A stretch of DNA of 64,000 nucleotides. Origin: Nitrobacter sp. 62-23. GTDB taxonomy: Bacteria; Pseudomonadota; Alphaproteobacteria; Rhizobiales; Xanthobacteraceae. Of the stretch, positions 30,559 to 40,262 are shown one piece after another (the stretch's first letter is position 1; each line of letters begins with the position of its first letter). Under the pieces are notes generated by a model. That model was not told the DNA's origin. It did not search any database and worked only from the letters and a program-made list of their open reading frames with translations. A program made the translations under genes and the position numbers. The DNA is taken from contig NZ_MKSM01000128.1 in NCBI RefSeq assembly GCF_001897285.1, forward strand, positions 27,912 to 91,911, read 5' to 3'.

Positions 30559-30802
30559 ATCGTTTCTCCGATGATTCAGTTCTGGAGTGCGTTGCCGAGG
30601 AATGATTCTCTCCAATCCAACCTTATAGAAGGTACGATTGAACGAATCAGACAACTTGCTACTATTCTGGCCAGGCTGTGCGGCCTGCCGCTCGCTCCTT
30701 CGGGAATGGTGAACGCACAAGTTTCCATGACTTGACCCTATTCGGGCGACCGTCAGCAACGCGAGCACTGACATCGAATGCGCCCGGCCAGGGAGACAAA
30801 TC

Positions 30803-31384
30803 ATGGAAAGTATCACGCGTTACAAGTCCATGGCGAAAGCGATGCGTCATGCACTTGCCAAACGTCGCATAAATCTGCCGCATAGTACTTGTCTTGAAAT
30901 CGTGGCGAGCCAAGCCGGCTTTTCAGACTGGAACGTTCTGAAAGCCGCCTGCGAAAATGATTTGTCGCTAAGTCTGACAGTCTTCATCGAGCATAGCCGG
31001 CAAGCCGAAGCTGTCAGATTTTATGAGGCAGTTTTCGACACGTCTTCAATCGCTATCTATAGCCCGGATAACCAGTGGATCGGGTTTGACATGCGAGTTG
31101 GCAACAGCGTGATCTCGGTTGCAGGATCAAACCCACGACGCGAGGCAGAGCCATGGCGCGGCGGGCCATTTTTTCCAAAGGAAAAAGGTGCGGTCAACGT
31201 GATCCTTTGCGTGACAGTGAACGACGCGGAAGACGTGCTGCAAAGAGCGGTTGCCGCTGGGGCCACGGTTCGCGACAAGCTGCAAGGCAGCATTCACGGC
31301 ATTCGTGGCGCAACGTTTTTCGATCCCTTCGGCCACATCTGGGGAATCCGCGAAAAAACGCCCGGCCATCGAAGCCGCTTCTAA
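30803..31384 (+). CDS. glyoxalase/VOC superfamily protein with extra N-terminal domain
   Basis: N-terminal YKSMAKAMRHALAKRRINLPHSTCLEIVASQAGFSDWNVLKAA, C-terminal VOC fold LGRGA..TFFDPFGHIWGI pattern. Confidence 0.8.
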   Translation: MESITRYKSMAKAMRHALAKRRINLPHSTCLEIVASQAGFSDWNVLKAACENDLSLSLTVFIEHSRQAEAVRFYEAVFDTSSIAIYSPDNQWIGFDMRVGNSVISVAGSNPRREAEPWRGGPFFPKEKGAVNVILCVTVNDAEDVLQRAVAAGATVRDKLQGSIHGIRGATFFDPFGHIWGIREKTPGHRSRF

Positions 31385-31405
31385 TTCTATCAGAAGCGGA
31401 AAGGC

Positions 31406-32410
31406 CTAGAGAGGCTTGCCACAAGCCTCGCTGGGCATGGCAAGCGATTTACGTTTGATAAATTCGGGATCGGAGAGCGACTCAAGAAACGCGATCAGAT
31501 GATTCACCTCGGCCGGCTCATAGGTCAGGCCATGTTTCGCGATAGCGTCCTCAAGCGACCGCGACGATCCATCGTGCCACCAGGGACCGGTCAGCGTGAC
31601 GTTGCGCAGCGAAGGCGTCCGGAACTTGCCCCGGTCGGCGTCGATACCGGTTTTCTCGAACAAGCCCTGATCGGCAAGCGCGGGATCGGCCGCCCCCAGC
31701 CGGTGCATGGCCAGGTCCGTGAAGTGCGGCCCCGAATGACATGCCGCGCAATCGTGGGCAAACAGCGTCGAGCCTGCCTTCGCATCCGGACTGAGTTGCT
31801 GCCGGTCCCAGGCGCTGCCATGGGAGACGAGCGTGCGCTCGAAGCTCGCCAGCGCGCGCGCCACATTGGCGAAGTCGATGCGGCCACTGGTCTCGGGAAA
31901 GGCGCGCGCGAACATCGCTTGATAGCAGCCATCGCGTCCGAGCCGCGCGCCGATCTCGGCCTCGCGTCCCGCCATGCCCATCTCGACGGGACGGATGCCG
32001 AATACCGGTGACGCCGCCTGCGCCTCGAGCGTCGTGTTCGCCGGGTCCGTGAACATCAGCGGCGTGAACCAGGCGACATTGGCGAGCCCGGGAACATTGC
32101 GCCGCGCCGGCTCGTCAGTCACACCGGGATGGGTGCGGTTGCCATCGGCAAAGGCGTGCTTCTGCTCGTGGCAGGTGGCGCAGGACATGGTGCCGTTGGC
32201 CGAGAGATCGGCGTCATAGAACAGGCGGCGTCCCAGCTCGACCTTGGCAGTGGTGATGGGATTGTCGGCCGGGACCGGCGGCGGCGAAACCCCGGCAGGC
32301 AGCGTCCAGCGCCATACCGGATCCGCCGCTCTCCATAGAAACATGGCCGGCAGCAAGATCAGCAGCAGCCCGGCGGACAGCAACGACACCGATGTGCGCC
32401 AAGCCGGCAC
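31406..32410 (-). CDS. di-heme cytochrome c peroxidase/MauG family protein
   Basis: Two CxxCH motifs (CATCHEQKHAFADG and CAACHSGPHFTD); TPSLRNVTLTGPWWHDGSSRSLEDAI. Confidence 0.92.
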   Translation of the reverse strand: MPAWRTSVSLLSAGLLLILLPAMFLWRAADPVWRWTLPAGVSPPPVPADNPITTAKVELGRRLFYDADLSANGTMSCATCHEQKHAFADGNRTHPGVTDEPARRNVPGLANVAWFTPLMFTDPANTTLEAQAASPVFGIRPVEMGMAGREAEIGARLGRDGCYQAMFARAFPETSGRIDFANVARALASFERTLVSHGSAWDRQQLSPDAKAGSTLFAHDCAACHSGPHFTDLAMHRLGAADPALADQGLFEKTGIDADRGKFRTPSLRNVTLTGPWWHDGSSRSLEDAIAKHGLTYEPAEVNHLIAFLESLSDPEFIKRKSLAMPSEACGKPL

Positions 32411-32414
32411 GGGC

Positions 32415-32951
32415 TCACCGCAGGCGCACGACCAGCACCGTCATCTCCGGCTGGCCATTGGCCGCGATCTGCAGGGTGTAAGAGCCGGGGGTGAGAAGGA
32501 AATCAACCATCTTGCGGATCCCGGTGCAGGGCGGCCCGTGCCCGTGGGAGGTCGATTTTACGGTCTGCTCGCCGCGCACAAGGTCGATCCAGGCGGCCGA
32601 ATCGAGCGCCAGCCGGTAGGTGCCGGCCTCGTGCACGTCGATCTCGACAATGCCGCCATAGCTGACCGAGCCGCCCGGTTTCTCCGGGCGCAGCGGATAG
32701 CGCACCTCGGGCGTCGGCAGCAGCGTGAGACGGGCAGCCTGATCCACCGGCAGGCGCGCGCGTGACGTATCCGCCTCGTTCCCGGCCGCCCGCAACTGGG
32801 ATGGCGCGGTCCAGGGCGCGAGTTCTCCGGGGGGCGCAACCGGTGCAGCGCAGGCCGGCGCCGCGGCTTCCTGCGCCTCGGCAGGCCGGTTTGCAACCGC
32901 GACCAATGTCAACGCCCCCAATGCCAAACCTCGCACCATGATCCTGCGCAT
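32415..32951 (-). CDS. secreted hypothetical protein upstream of the peroxidase
   Basis: MRRIMVRGLALGALTLVAVANRPAEAQ signal peptide; YGGIVEIDVHEAGTYRLALDSAAWIDLV. Confidence 0.65.
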   Translation of the reverse strand: MRRIMVRGLALGALTLVAVANRPAEAQEAAAPACAAPVAPPGELAPWTAPSQLRAAGNEADTSRARLPVDQAARLTLLPTPEVRYPLRPEKPGGSVSYGGIVEIDVHEAGTYRLALDSAAWIDLVRGEQTVKSTSHGHGPPCTGIRKMVDFLLTPGSYTLQIAANGQPEMTVLVVRLR

Positions 32952-33258
32952 GCCTGCTCCCATTAGTTGTATCCGCTTGAATATAGCGAATGGCCGACCA
33001 TCACAACCACCATCAGGGTTATTCCGGGTGCGGCACGATGACAGTTCCGGCGGCAGCGAGGCCTCCAGATCAGCGGCGCGCCCCGGTTGCGTACCAGGCG
33101 GATTACCTTCCATAGGTATTATATGACCTAAATTACAAATAGCCGTCCGGCCGCTAATCTTTTGGAAGGTAAGGAACTCGATGATCCGTTTGGAACGAAC
33201 ATCCAAGGAAGGCGACGCTGCCTCGCAATTTCCACACCGGGATTTTATTCATCTAGCC

Positions 33259-33537
33259 ATGCCCCATCCAGCGCGCCGAATTCCGATCCTGCTTTGCGTC
33301 CTGCCGATCGTATGCAGCCTGGGGGGATGCGGCAGCATCAATTCGCATCTGGCCGCCGGAATGGGCGACGCGATTCCGCAATGGGCCGGCGGACTGCCCG
33401 CGGACGCGCCGCCACGACCCGGCACTGCGAAATACGACGAGATGATGAAGGAGCGTGAACGCGAGCGTCTGACGCCGAAGACAAACGACCCTGCCGCTCA
33501 GCCGTCGAACAACAACGCCATGGGCGCGATCCACTAG
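33259..33537 (+). CDS. small putative lipoprotein
   Basis: MPHPARRIPILLCVLPIVCSLGGCGSINSHL; lipobox-like LGGC. Confidence 0.6.
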   Translation: MPHPARRIPILLCVLPIVCSLGGCGSINSHLAAGMGDAIPQWAGGLPADAPPRPGTAKYDEMMKERERERLTPKTNDPAAQPSNNNAMGAIH

Positions 33538-33737
33538 AGTCTTTCACCGTTTCATGGAAACAGTGAAAGACTCTAGGCTCTTGATTGACGCGTTTTCTTC
33601 ACGCGAACCGGTATCCACTTCGCTCGAAAACGCTATAGAGTTTGTTTCAACTGGCATTGAACCGGACTCCTGCTTCGTCCTTTTGATTGGAGCATCCTAT
33701 CCGAAAATCGGTTTCCACTTTTCGGGATCATGCTCTA
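33537..33737. repeat. Composite intergenic repeat cassette (three repeat modules in series)
   Basis: GAGTCTTTCAC hairpin (33537-33573), GACGCGTTTTC module (33577-33637), agagtttg...ggatcatgctc double-hairpin module (33639-33737). Confidence 0.88.
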
Positions 33738-33759
33738 ACAGCCGGCGAGCCGGCTGCAT

Positions 33760-34623
33760 TCAATCCATGAACACTACGGTCTTGCGGCCGTTGAGGATCA
33801 CTCGATCGTCCAGGTGATGCCGGATCGCGCGCGCCAGTACCCGCCGCTCAATGTCGCGTCCTTTGCGGATCAGCGCCTCAGGTGTATCGCGATGGCTGAT
33901 ACGCTCGACGTCCTGATCGATGATCGGTCCCTCGTCGAGATCGCTGGTGACGTAATGCGCTGTCGCGCCGATCAGCTTGACGCCATGCTCATGAGCTTGA
34001 TGGTAGGGCCTGGCGCCTTTGAATCCCGGCAGGAAGGAATGATGGATGTTGATGCATCGTCCCGAAAGTCTTGAGCTCATCTCGTTTGACAGGATCTGCA
34101 TGTAGCGCGCCAGCACCAGCAGATCGGTGCCGGTCCGCGACACCAGTTCGAGGATGGCCGCTTCCTGTTCGCGTCTGGTCTCCGTCGTCACCGGCAGGTG
34201 GTGAAAGGGAACCTCGCCGAAATCGAGATGCGCATAGGTCTCGCGCGGATGATTGGACACGATGGCGGTCGGGATCATCGCAAGCTCGTCCGTGCGCCAA
34301 CGATACAGAATGTCAACCAGGCAATGATCGGACTTCGACACCAGCAGCATCACCTTGCGCCGCGTGGCGCGATCGCGCATCTGCCAGGTCATGCCGAAAC
34401 GTTCGGCGATCGCGGCAAAACCGGTTTGTAATACCGGAAGCGTCACCGCGAGGTCGGCGGCATTAAACACCACCCGCATGAAGAACCGACCGGTCTCGGC
34501 GTCGTCAAACTGCTGGGCATCGATGATGTTCTGGCCGCTCTGGGCCAGGAACGTCGATACCGCCGATACGATTCCCGGCCGGTCCGGACAGGAGAGCGTC
34601 AGTACATATTGATGATGAGGCAT
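33760..34623 (-). CDS. purU: formyltetrahydrofolate deformylase
   Basis: [36 protein letters not shown]...[44 protein letters not shown]. Confidence 0.95.
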   Translation of the reverse strand: MPHHQYVLTLSCPDRPGIVSAVSTFLAQSGQNIIDAQQFDDAETGRFFMRVVFNAADLAVTLPVLQTGFAAIAERFGMTWQMRDRATRRKVMLLVSKSDHCLVDILYRWRTDELAMIPTAIVSNHPRETYAHLDFGEVPFHHLPVTTETRREQEAAILELVSRTGTDLLVLARYMQILSNEMSSRLSGRCINIHHSFLPGFKGARPYHQAHEHGVKLIGATAHYVTSDLDEGPIIDQDVERISHRDTPEALIRKGRDIERRVLARAIRHHLDDRVILNGRKTVVFMD

Positions 34624-35343
34624 AAGCGAGGAACGGCAGCCGGGACCAAGAGGATCGGGACGAACACGACGCTCCGCTCTATCATCCGGACCGGCCGTTC
34701 GCCACTGGCTTCATTCTGGCAATTTTCAAAAATTTGCCGCGCACGCTGCCGCAGAGCAAGCGCATATCGTTCGTAGCGATCAAGCGCTCCCGACCGTCGG
34801 ATGGCAGACGACGACATTGTTCGGTGCCTGCCCCGCGAATAAGTGCAAATCACCAACCCAATCGTCGGATTCTGCAATTCGGGCACGTTGTTTTGTCATG
34901 AGCATTTCTCGCGTTAACAGTCGGTCCTTCGAGAACGATGGGAATATGGCACGTTTTGTAGAATGGCTATCATGGTTAAATAGTACACCTTACAACGCAC
35001 AAAGGTCGCCCCTGATAGGACACGTTGAAGAGCCCATAATAATCGACAGCTGGCAAATTTTCCCAGAGCTCCGCTATAGTGGTACCAGGAAGCGGAGTTG
35101 GTATTTTGAGATCCTAAATGACTGCATTGTGCCCATGCGGGGGTGCAAGAGAAAGCCTGGCAGAGCCGGCACCCTGTCCTTGTCCATCCCTTGGCCGGCG
35201 CAAGATCCATGTCCCGCCGTTGGTCTTCTTGAGCTCGTACATCCCGCGTGGAATACACTCCCACGTATAGCCGTATGCGCTCGAGTGCCCACCGCTTTTT
35301 CGGATGACTACGATTGGCGATTTATGTGTCCTATAAAAAGAAC

Positions 35344-35600
35344 CTGGGAGAACAAGGCTCGCAGCAACTGCAAGGCCGAGCGCGCGAGGTCGAAATGAAA
35401 GCCTTGCTGTGTCAGCGTTTTCCCGACGACCTGATCGAACCGATAACTATCGGTGTGCCCGGTGGCGACATCCTACACCGCGTGCGCGGCATCGCCGGCC
35501 AAGTCTGCGGCACGATGCTATGGGAATGCAAACACACCCGAACCTGGAGTGACCGCTGGCTCGCGAAATTGCGCGACGATCAACGTGTGGTGAAGGCCAA
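35344..35600 (+). pseudogene. DUF2130-type protein fragment
   Basis: RAREVEMKALLCQRFPDDLIEPITIGVPGGDILHRVRGIAGQVCGTMLWECKHTRTWSDRWLAKLRDDQRVVKAKIAL resembles an internal DUF2130 segment; no full-length ORF around it. Confidence 0.65.
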
Positions 35601-35960
35601 GATCGCGTTAACGAACAGGCGCAGCTTGCCTTCGGCTGTCTTCACATCGACGATGTCGATGTGAAGAAGCCATCGGTTAGGCTTTGAAGTTCTTCTTCGC
35701 AGGCTTGCCACCTTCCACATCGGGCAACTGGGTGTCATTTGGCCTGCAAAATTTGCGAGCCGATTGACACAACTGGGAGATGCCGTGTCGATGCAGGCAG
35801 CGATGCAGTGACGTGGCGCGTTTACCATCCCACATGGCTCCCGGGTTGCGACATCGAATCGACGCTGGTTCTCGCGTCGCCTTGGGGCCTGCGTTGGGGC
35901 ATTGGGTTTCCGACTTTAAGGGTGTAACCGCATCCGGACGAGAGATCGCCAGGAAGCGGT
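35590..35960 (-). mobile_element. Degenerate transposase fragment, IS481-like integrase core
   Basis: Two reverse frames together read LHRCLHRHGISQL...DVEGGKPAKKNFKA / SKPNRWLLHIDIVDVKTAEGKLRLFV, interrupted by a frameshift. Confidence 0.6.
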
Positions 35961-36013
35961 TGTTGGGTGGGCGGCTGTGATGGTAACTTACGGACGAAAC
36001 GTTGGAGTAGGCA

Positions 36014-36847
36014 ATGTTAAAGAACTTAGTAAAGTCCCGTCTTGAAAAGGGGATCGGGCAGAAAGTCCGAGAAGCCATCAGAACTCAAAAAGAATTCGCG
36101 GACATCAAAGCGATCAATCAAATCGCATCCGGCGTAAAGGCATTTGCTGAACAACGAGGATTCGAAGGTTCTCAATCATACGAACTTTTCTACGAAATTG
36201 GCAGAAAGCTCCTGCCCCGTTTTGCGATCAATGAAGACGCCAGAATTATTCTGGATGACCAACAATTCTTGGAATACTTTGAGAAATTTGCTGAGAACAA
36301 CTATAAAAGCTTCGAACGACGATGGAATCTCAAAGAGTTCCTAAAGCTGGTTCGAAACGTGGACGGCGACCTTGCCGAATGCGGAACCTACAAGGGTGCA
36401 GCAGCCTTCCTGTTCTGCACCTTTGCGCAGGAACACAATCGGAAAGTTCACCTGTTTGACTCGTTCCAAGGGCTGAGCGAACCCGGCGCTAATGACGGAG
36501 TATTTTGGCAAAAAGGCAACCTGTCAGCGTCCGAGCAATTGGTGCACGACACTCTGAACGGCTTCTCTTGCTTCAAGACTTATCCCGGATGGATACCAAG
36601 CACTTTTCCTAACGTATCTGACAGGCTTTTTGCATTTCTGCACGTTGATGTAGACCTTGAACAGCCAACATACGATACGTTGGAGTTTTTCTATCCCCGC
36701 CTGAACAAAGGCGCGGTCGTCATCCTCGATGACCACGGGTTTCGAACTTGCCCTGGAGCACGAAAAGCCGCCCTGGAGTTCATGCGCGACAAACCGGAAC
36801 AGATTCTCGACCTTTCAACCGGCCAAGGTTTAATCATTAAAAGCTGA
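36014..36847 (+). CDS. TylF/MycF-type O-methyltransferase
   Basis: VDGDLAECGTYKGAAAFLFCTFAQEHNRKVHLFDSFQGLSEP...FAFLHVDVDLEQPTYDTLEFFYPRLNKGAVVILDDHG. Confidence 0.88.
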   Translation: MLKNLVKSRLEKGIGQKVREAIRTQKEFADIKAINQIASGVKAFAEQRGFEGSQSYELFYEIGRKLLPRFAINEDARIILDDQQFLEYFEKFAENNYKSFERRWNLKEFLKLVRNVDGDLAECGTYKGAAAFLFCTFAQEHNRKVHLFDSFQGLSEPGANDGVFWQKGNLSASEQLVHDTLNGFSCFKTYPGWIPSTFPNVSDRLFAFLHVDVDLEQPTYDTLEFFYPRLNKGAVVILDDHGFRTCPGARKAALEFMRDKPEQILDLSTGQGLIIKS

Positions 36848-36994
36848 CCGTCATCGACCGACGGGACAACTCGCATTTACGCCGATGCATCCGCTGCGCA
36901 ACGTGGGGCACCCACATCTGCGGGACGTGGGAAATGCTGTTTGCGATGGCTGAGCAGGTCGCTGTAAGTTGCAGCACACGCGCGGAAAGGTGCC

Positions 36995-37876
36995 ATGGGA
37001 TTAGCTTATAAGGATATTAGAGGTCTGCTGGAGTGGCGTAGCGGTCAATCTGGCGGAGAAGCCGCAACACTTGGCCGTTTGACGCTCACACTTCATCCGA
37101 AAGAAATCTCAGAACTCCGGCGCGTATTTGCCAATGATCCGGATGCGCTGGATTGGCTTGATAAGTATAGATATGCGGATTTCGCTGACGAAATGCTTAA
37201 GCAGGCTCTCAAGTTCAACAGAGTAACGAGCATAGACTTTTCCGATTATGAAGGCGCGACCGTCGTTCAAAACATCGGAGAGCCGTTGCAGCCAGACCTT
37301 ATTGGGAAATTTGATTTGGCCATCGATGGTGGAACGCTTGAGCATGTTTTTAACTTTCCCGTCGCGATCGGAAACCTTATGCGACTGGTCAAGAGGGGCG
37401 GCGCCGTCTATACGATCAACCCTTGTAACAGCCTGGCCGGACACGGATTCTATCAATTTAGCCCAGAGCTAATGTATAGGGTTTTTTCGCCGCAAAACGG
37501 CTTCGAAATTCAGTTCGTCCGCATCGCTATCGGACACAATCTCTCTATAGAGAAAACGCCCAACCACGAGGTTTACGACGTGGTTGACCCCGCTAAGTAC
37601 GGCAACCGCGTCTATCTCGCGTCGCGGCGCCCGGCGATGTTGCTGGTCCTCGCCGTTAAGCGTTCAGAGGTTGAGCCGTTTACCGAACCAGTTCTCCAAA
37701 GCGATTATCTTCGTAAGTGGGACACCGCGGAGCCGTCTGCCCTGAACTGGAAAGGTAAGCTGGTCGAATCGGTTGGGCGATCCTTCCCTTTCATAACAAG
37801 AATGCTATCAGGGTATGTGGAACGCAGAGAAGCATCGGTTCGCAACGTCAATGCCTACACTCGCCGACCCCGTTGA
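36995..37876 (+). CDS. putative SAM-dependent methyltransferase of the polysaccharide locus
   Basis: FDLAIDGGTLEHVFNFPVAIGNLMRLVKRGGAVYTINPCNSLAGHGFYQFSPELMYRVFS. Confidence 0.7.
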   Translation: MGLAYKDIRGLLEWRSGQSGGEAATLGRLTLTLHPKEISELRRVFANDPDALDWLDKYRYADFADEMLKQALKFNRVTSIDFSDYEGATVVQNIGEPLQPDLIGKFDLAIDGGTLEHVFNFPVAIGNLMRLVKRGGAVYTINPCNSLAGHGFYQFSPELMYRVFSPQNGFEIQFVRIAIGHNLSIEKTPNHEVYDVVDPAKYGNRVYLASRRPAMLLVLAVKRSEVEPFTEPVLQSDYLRKWDTAEPSALNWKGKLVESVGRSFPFITRMLSGYVERREASVRNVNAYTRRPR

Positions 37877-37938
37877 ACTTTGTTCGCTGTGGATAAGTGA
37901 AGGGTGCGGGACGATTTACGTGAAAGCTGAAAGTTTAA

Positions 37939-38949
37939 ATGAGCAGCCAAAAACAAAATATCATTCCGTCCGAAACGCGGCGAGAAGAGGTTGCGTGTCC
38001 AGTATGCGCCGCAAACCAGCCCAAAGCCCTGTTCTGGACGCGAGATTACGTATTTCAATGTTCCGATGAGAATTTTTTGGTCAATCGGTGCACATGCTGC
38101 GGTTGTGGCTATTTAAGCCCAAGGCCTGCCCGGGAAGTAATGAGTACCTACTACCCTGCTGAATACTATTGGGCTTGGGAGGGGAAAGCTGAACAAACCG
38201 ACTGGGAAGCTATCATAAACAAACGGCGCAAGCAGATAGCGCAGAAAGCTAAATGGCTGGATGATCTTGCTCCCGGCCGATTGCTGGATATTGGTGCTCA
38301 AAAGGGAGAGTTCCTTTGGCACATGCAGATGAAAGGTTGGCTGGTCGAAGGGGTTGAATTGGACAATCAAGTGCCAAATCCCGCAAACATGCCAATACGC
38401 TACGGCGATTTTCTTGAAATGGAACTTGGGGAAGCTCAATATGACGTCGTTACGTTTTGGGCCGTACTGGAACACGTCTACGAGCCTGCCGTATTCGTCA
38501 GGAAGGCGGCAAAACTCCTCAAACCCGGCGGAAGGCTTGTCGTGCTTGTGACAAACCTAAACTCTATACAGTCGCGATTTTATCAGGCGGACGATTACCC
38601 ACGCCACCTCACAATATTTACCAAGGAATCTGCATCTCGATTGTGTGACGACGCTGGGCTGCAGCTAACCAAGACGGCCACAGGCCAAGAAATATTCGGC
38701 GCAAGCCTGAACGGAGGGCTGCTGTTTATAATGAAGCGCCTGTTCGGCTATGGCACGGTAGAGGCGCTTGCAGAATGGAGACAATTTCGAGATCCCGATC
38801 TATTCTGGTGTCGCTGGCGTGGTCGGGAGTCACTGGTTGTTAAATCAGCCAGCAGGCTTGATAGACTATTGAGTCTCCCGATAGAAATTATCCTTGATAA
38901 GCTTGGGTATGGCCAAACCCTTACCTTTTCTGCGCGCAAGAAGAACTGA
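37939..38949 (+). CDS. class I SAM-dependent methyltransferase with N-terminal Cys-rich (zinc-binding-like) motif
   Basis: CPVCAANQPKALFWTRDYVFQCSDENFLVNRCTCCGCGYLSPRP; methyltransferase core LAPGRLLDIGAQKGEFLWHM, VTFWAVLEHVYEPAVFVRKAAKLLKPGGRLVV. Confidence 0.88.
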   Translation: MSSQKQNIIPSETRREEVACPVCAANQPKALFWTRDYVFQCSDENFLVNRCTCCGCGYLSPRPAREVMSTYYPAEYYWAWEGKAEQTDWEAIINKRRKQIAQKAKWLDDLAPGRLLDIGAQKGEFLWHMQMKGWLVEGVELDNQVPNPANMPIRYGDFLEMELGEAQYDVVTFWAVLEHVYEPAVFVRKAAKLLKPGGRLVVLVTNLNSIQSRFYQADDYPRHLTIFTKESASRLCDDAGLQLTKTATGQEIFGASLNGGLLFIMKRLFGYGTVEALAEWRQFRDPDLFWCRWRGRESLVVKSASRLDRLLSLPIEIILDKLGYGQTLTFSARKKN

Positions 38950-38998
38950 CGATGTATCTCCCGGGATTCTTTTTGACCTGAAACTCCAAGCTCAGGAC

Positions 38999-39305
38999 TC
39001 ATTGATCAGAGGATGACGGTGGCAGCGATACAGATGGCGGACATGAAGGTGTGCACACATCGATCGTAACGGGTGTGGATTCGCCGCCAATCCCTGAGCC
39101 TCCCGAACATGTTCTCAATTCTATGGCGTTGGCGATGGAGCGCGCGGTCATGCTCGATCGGCCGTTTGCGGTTTGACCTCGACGGGATGCACGCCGTGAT
39201 GCCGCGCGCGGCGAGAGCGCGGCGGAACCAGTCGGCGTCATAGCTCTTGTCGGCGAGCAACTGCCTGGTGGGCGGCAGCGCATCATGAGGGCCGCGCCCT
39301 TGTAA
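38999..39305 (-). mobile_element. IS5-family transposase C-terminal remnant
   Basis: GRGPHDALPPTRQLLADKSYDADWFRRALAARGITACIPSRSNRKRPIEHDRALHRQRHRIENMFGRLRDWRRIHTRYDRCVHTFMSAICIAATVIL. Confidence 0.88.
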
Positions 39306-40110
39306 TACCAACGGCCCTAAGGATTGACTGTTGCCCAAGTGCGGCTTGTGATTGAGGCGATGCGATCTGGATCGTTTGCGAAGAAGTTCCAGGCTTCGCA
39401 GGTTGTGGCGACGATATCGTCGTAGTCGTCGAAGACGGTGATGGCGAGCTTGTTGGCGCGCAGGTACTCCCAGACATTTTCAATCGGATTGAGCTCGGGC
39501 GCATAGGGCGGCAGCTGCAACACAGTGACGTTGTCCGGAGTTCGGAGGGTGCCGGCACCGTGATCGCCGGCGCCGTCGAGGACAAGAACGGCATGTGCGC
39601 CGGGTGCAACCTTACGGCTGATTGCCGCCAGATGCAGCGACATCGCCTCCGCATTTGCCGTCGGCATGACAAGACCCGCGGCGACGCCACGTTGCGGACA
39701 GGCGGCACCGAAGAGATAAGCCCAATCGTAACGTCGATCGCGGGGCGCGCGAGGCCGTGAGCCACGCATGGCCCACACTCGTGTCAGCGTGCCCTGCTGG
39801 CCGATCCGCGCCTCGTCCTGGAACCAGATTTCGATCGGCTTGCCTTGGGCGCGAGCGGGGTGATGATCGCAGCAAAGTTTTTTTGAACGCTTCCTGAGCC
39901 GCTTCATCGGCTTGCGGATGGCGGGGCCGCACCGAGAGCCGGCGGTAGCCGAGCTTGGCCAGAACCTTGCCGACCGAACGTTCGTGCAGTTATAGATCGT
40001 CTGGTGCGGACACAGCGCAAGGCGGTCACCCATCAGATTCCGCGACGCCGATGTTGTGGAAAGGCTGGAAACAAGCCGCCGATAACACTGCAAGATCACG
40101 TTGGCGCAAC
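39305..40110 (-). mobile_element. IS630-family transposase, frameshifted
   Basis: KPIEIWFQDEARIGQQGTLTRVWAMRGSRPRAPRDRRYDWAYLFGAACPQRGVAAGL...VLQLPPYAPELNPIENVWEYLRANKLA; the N-terminal part is split between frames near an A7 run. Confidence 0.88.
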
Positions 40111-40124
40111 CAACCCGAGGTTGC

Positions 40125-40205
40125 GCTCCGTCGCAAATTGATCATGAACGAAGTCCATCGCCCACGTTTCGTTGACTTGGCGCGCGTCGGTTCGCCCCTC
40201 GAAAT
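40125..40205 (-). mobile_element. IS3-type OrfB fragment
   Basis: Reverse-strand frame ...EPTRAKSTKRG/VNETWAMDFVHDQFATERNLG resembles an IS3-group integrase core (NxxWxMDFVxD). Confidence 0.6.
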
Positions 40206-40262
40206 GTCTGCCAGTTGTTTCTGGCCTTAATGCGTCTTAAGATGAAAAAGGCAGGAAATGCA

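Noticed and set aside
39317-40099. Single intact IS630 transposase as given in the ORF track
   Set aside because: The N-terminal part of the listed ORF does not read like an IS630 helix-turn-helix region; the real N-terminal coding continues in another frame, so it is treated as frameshifted.
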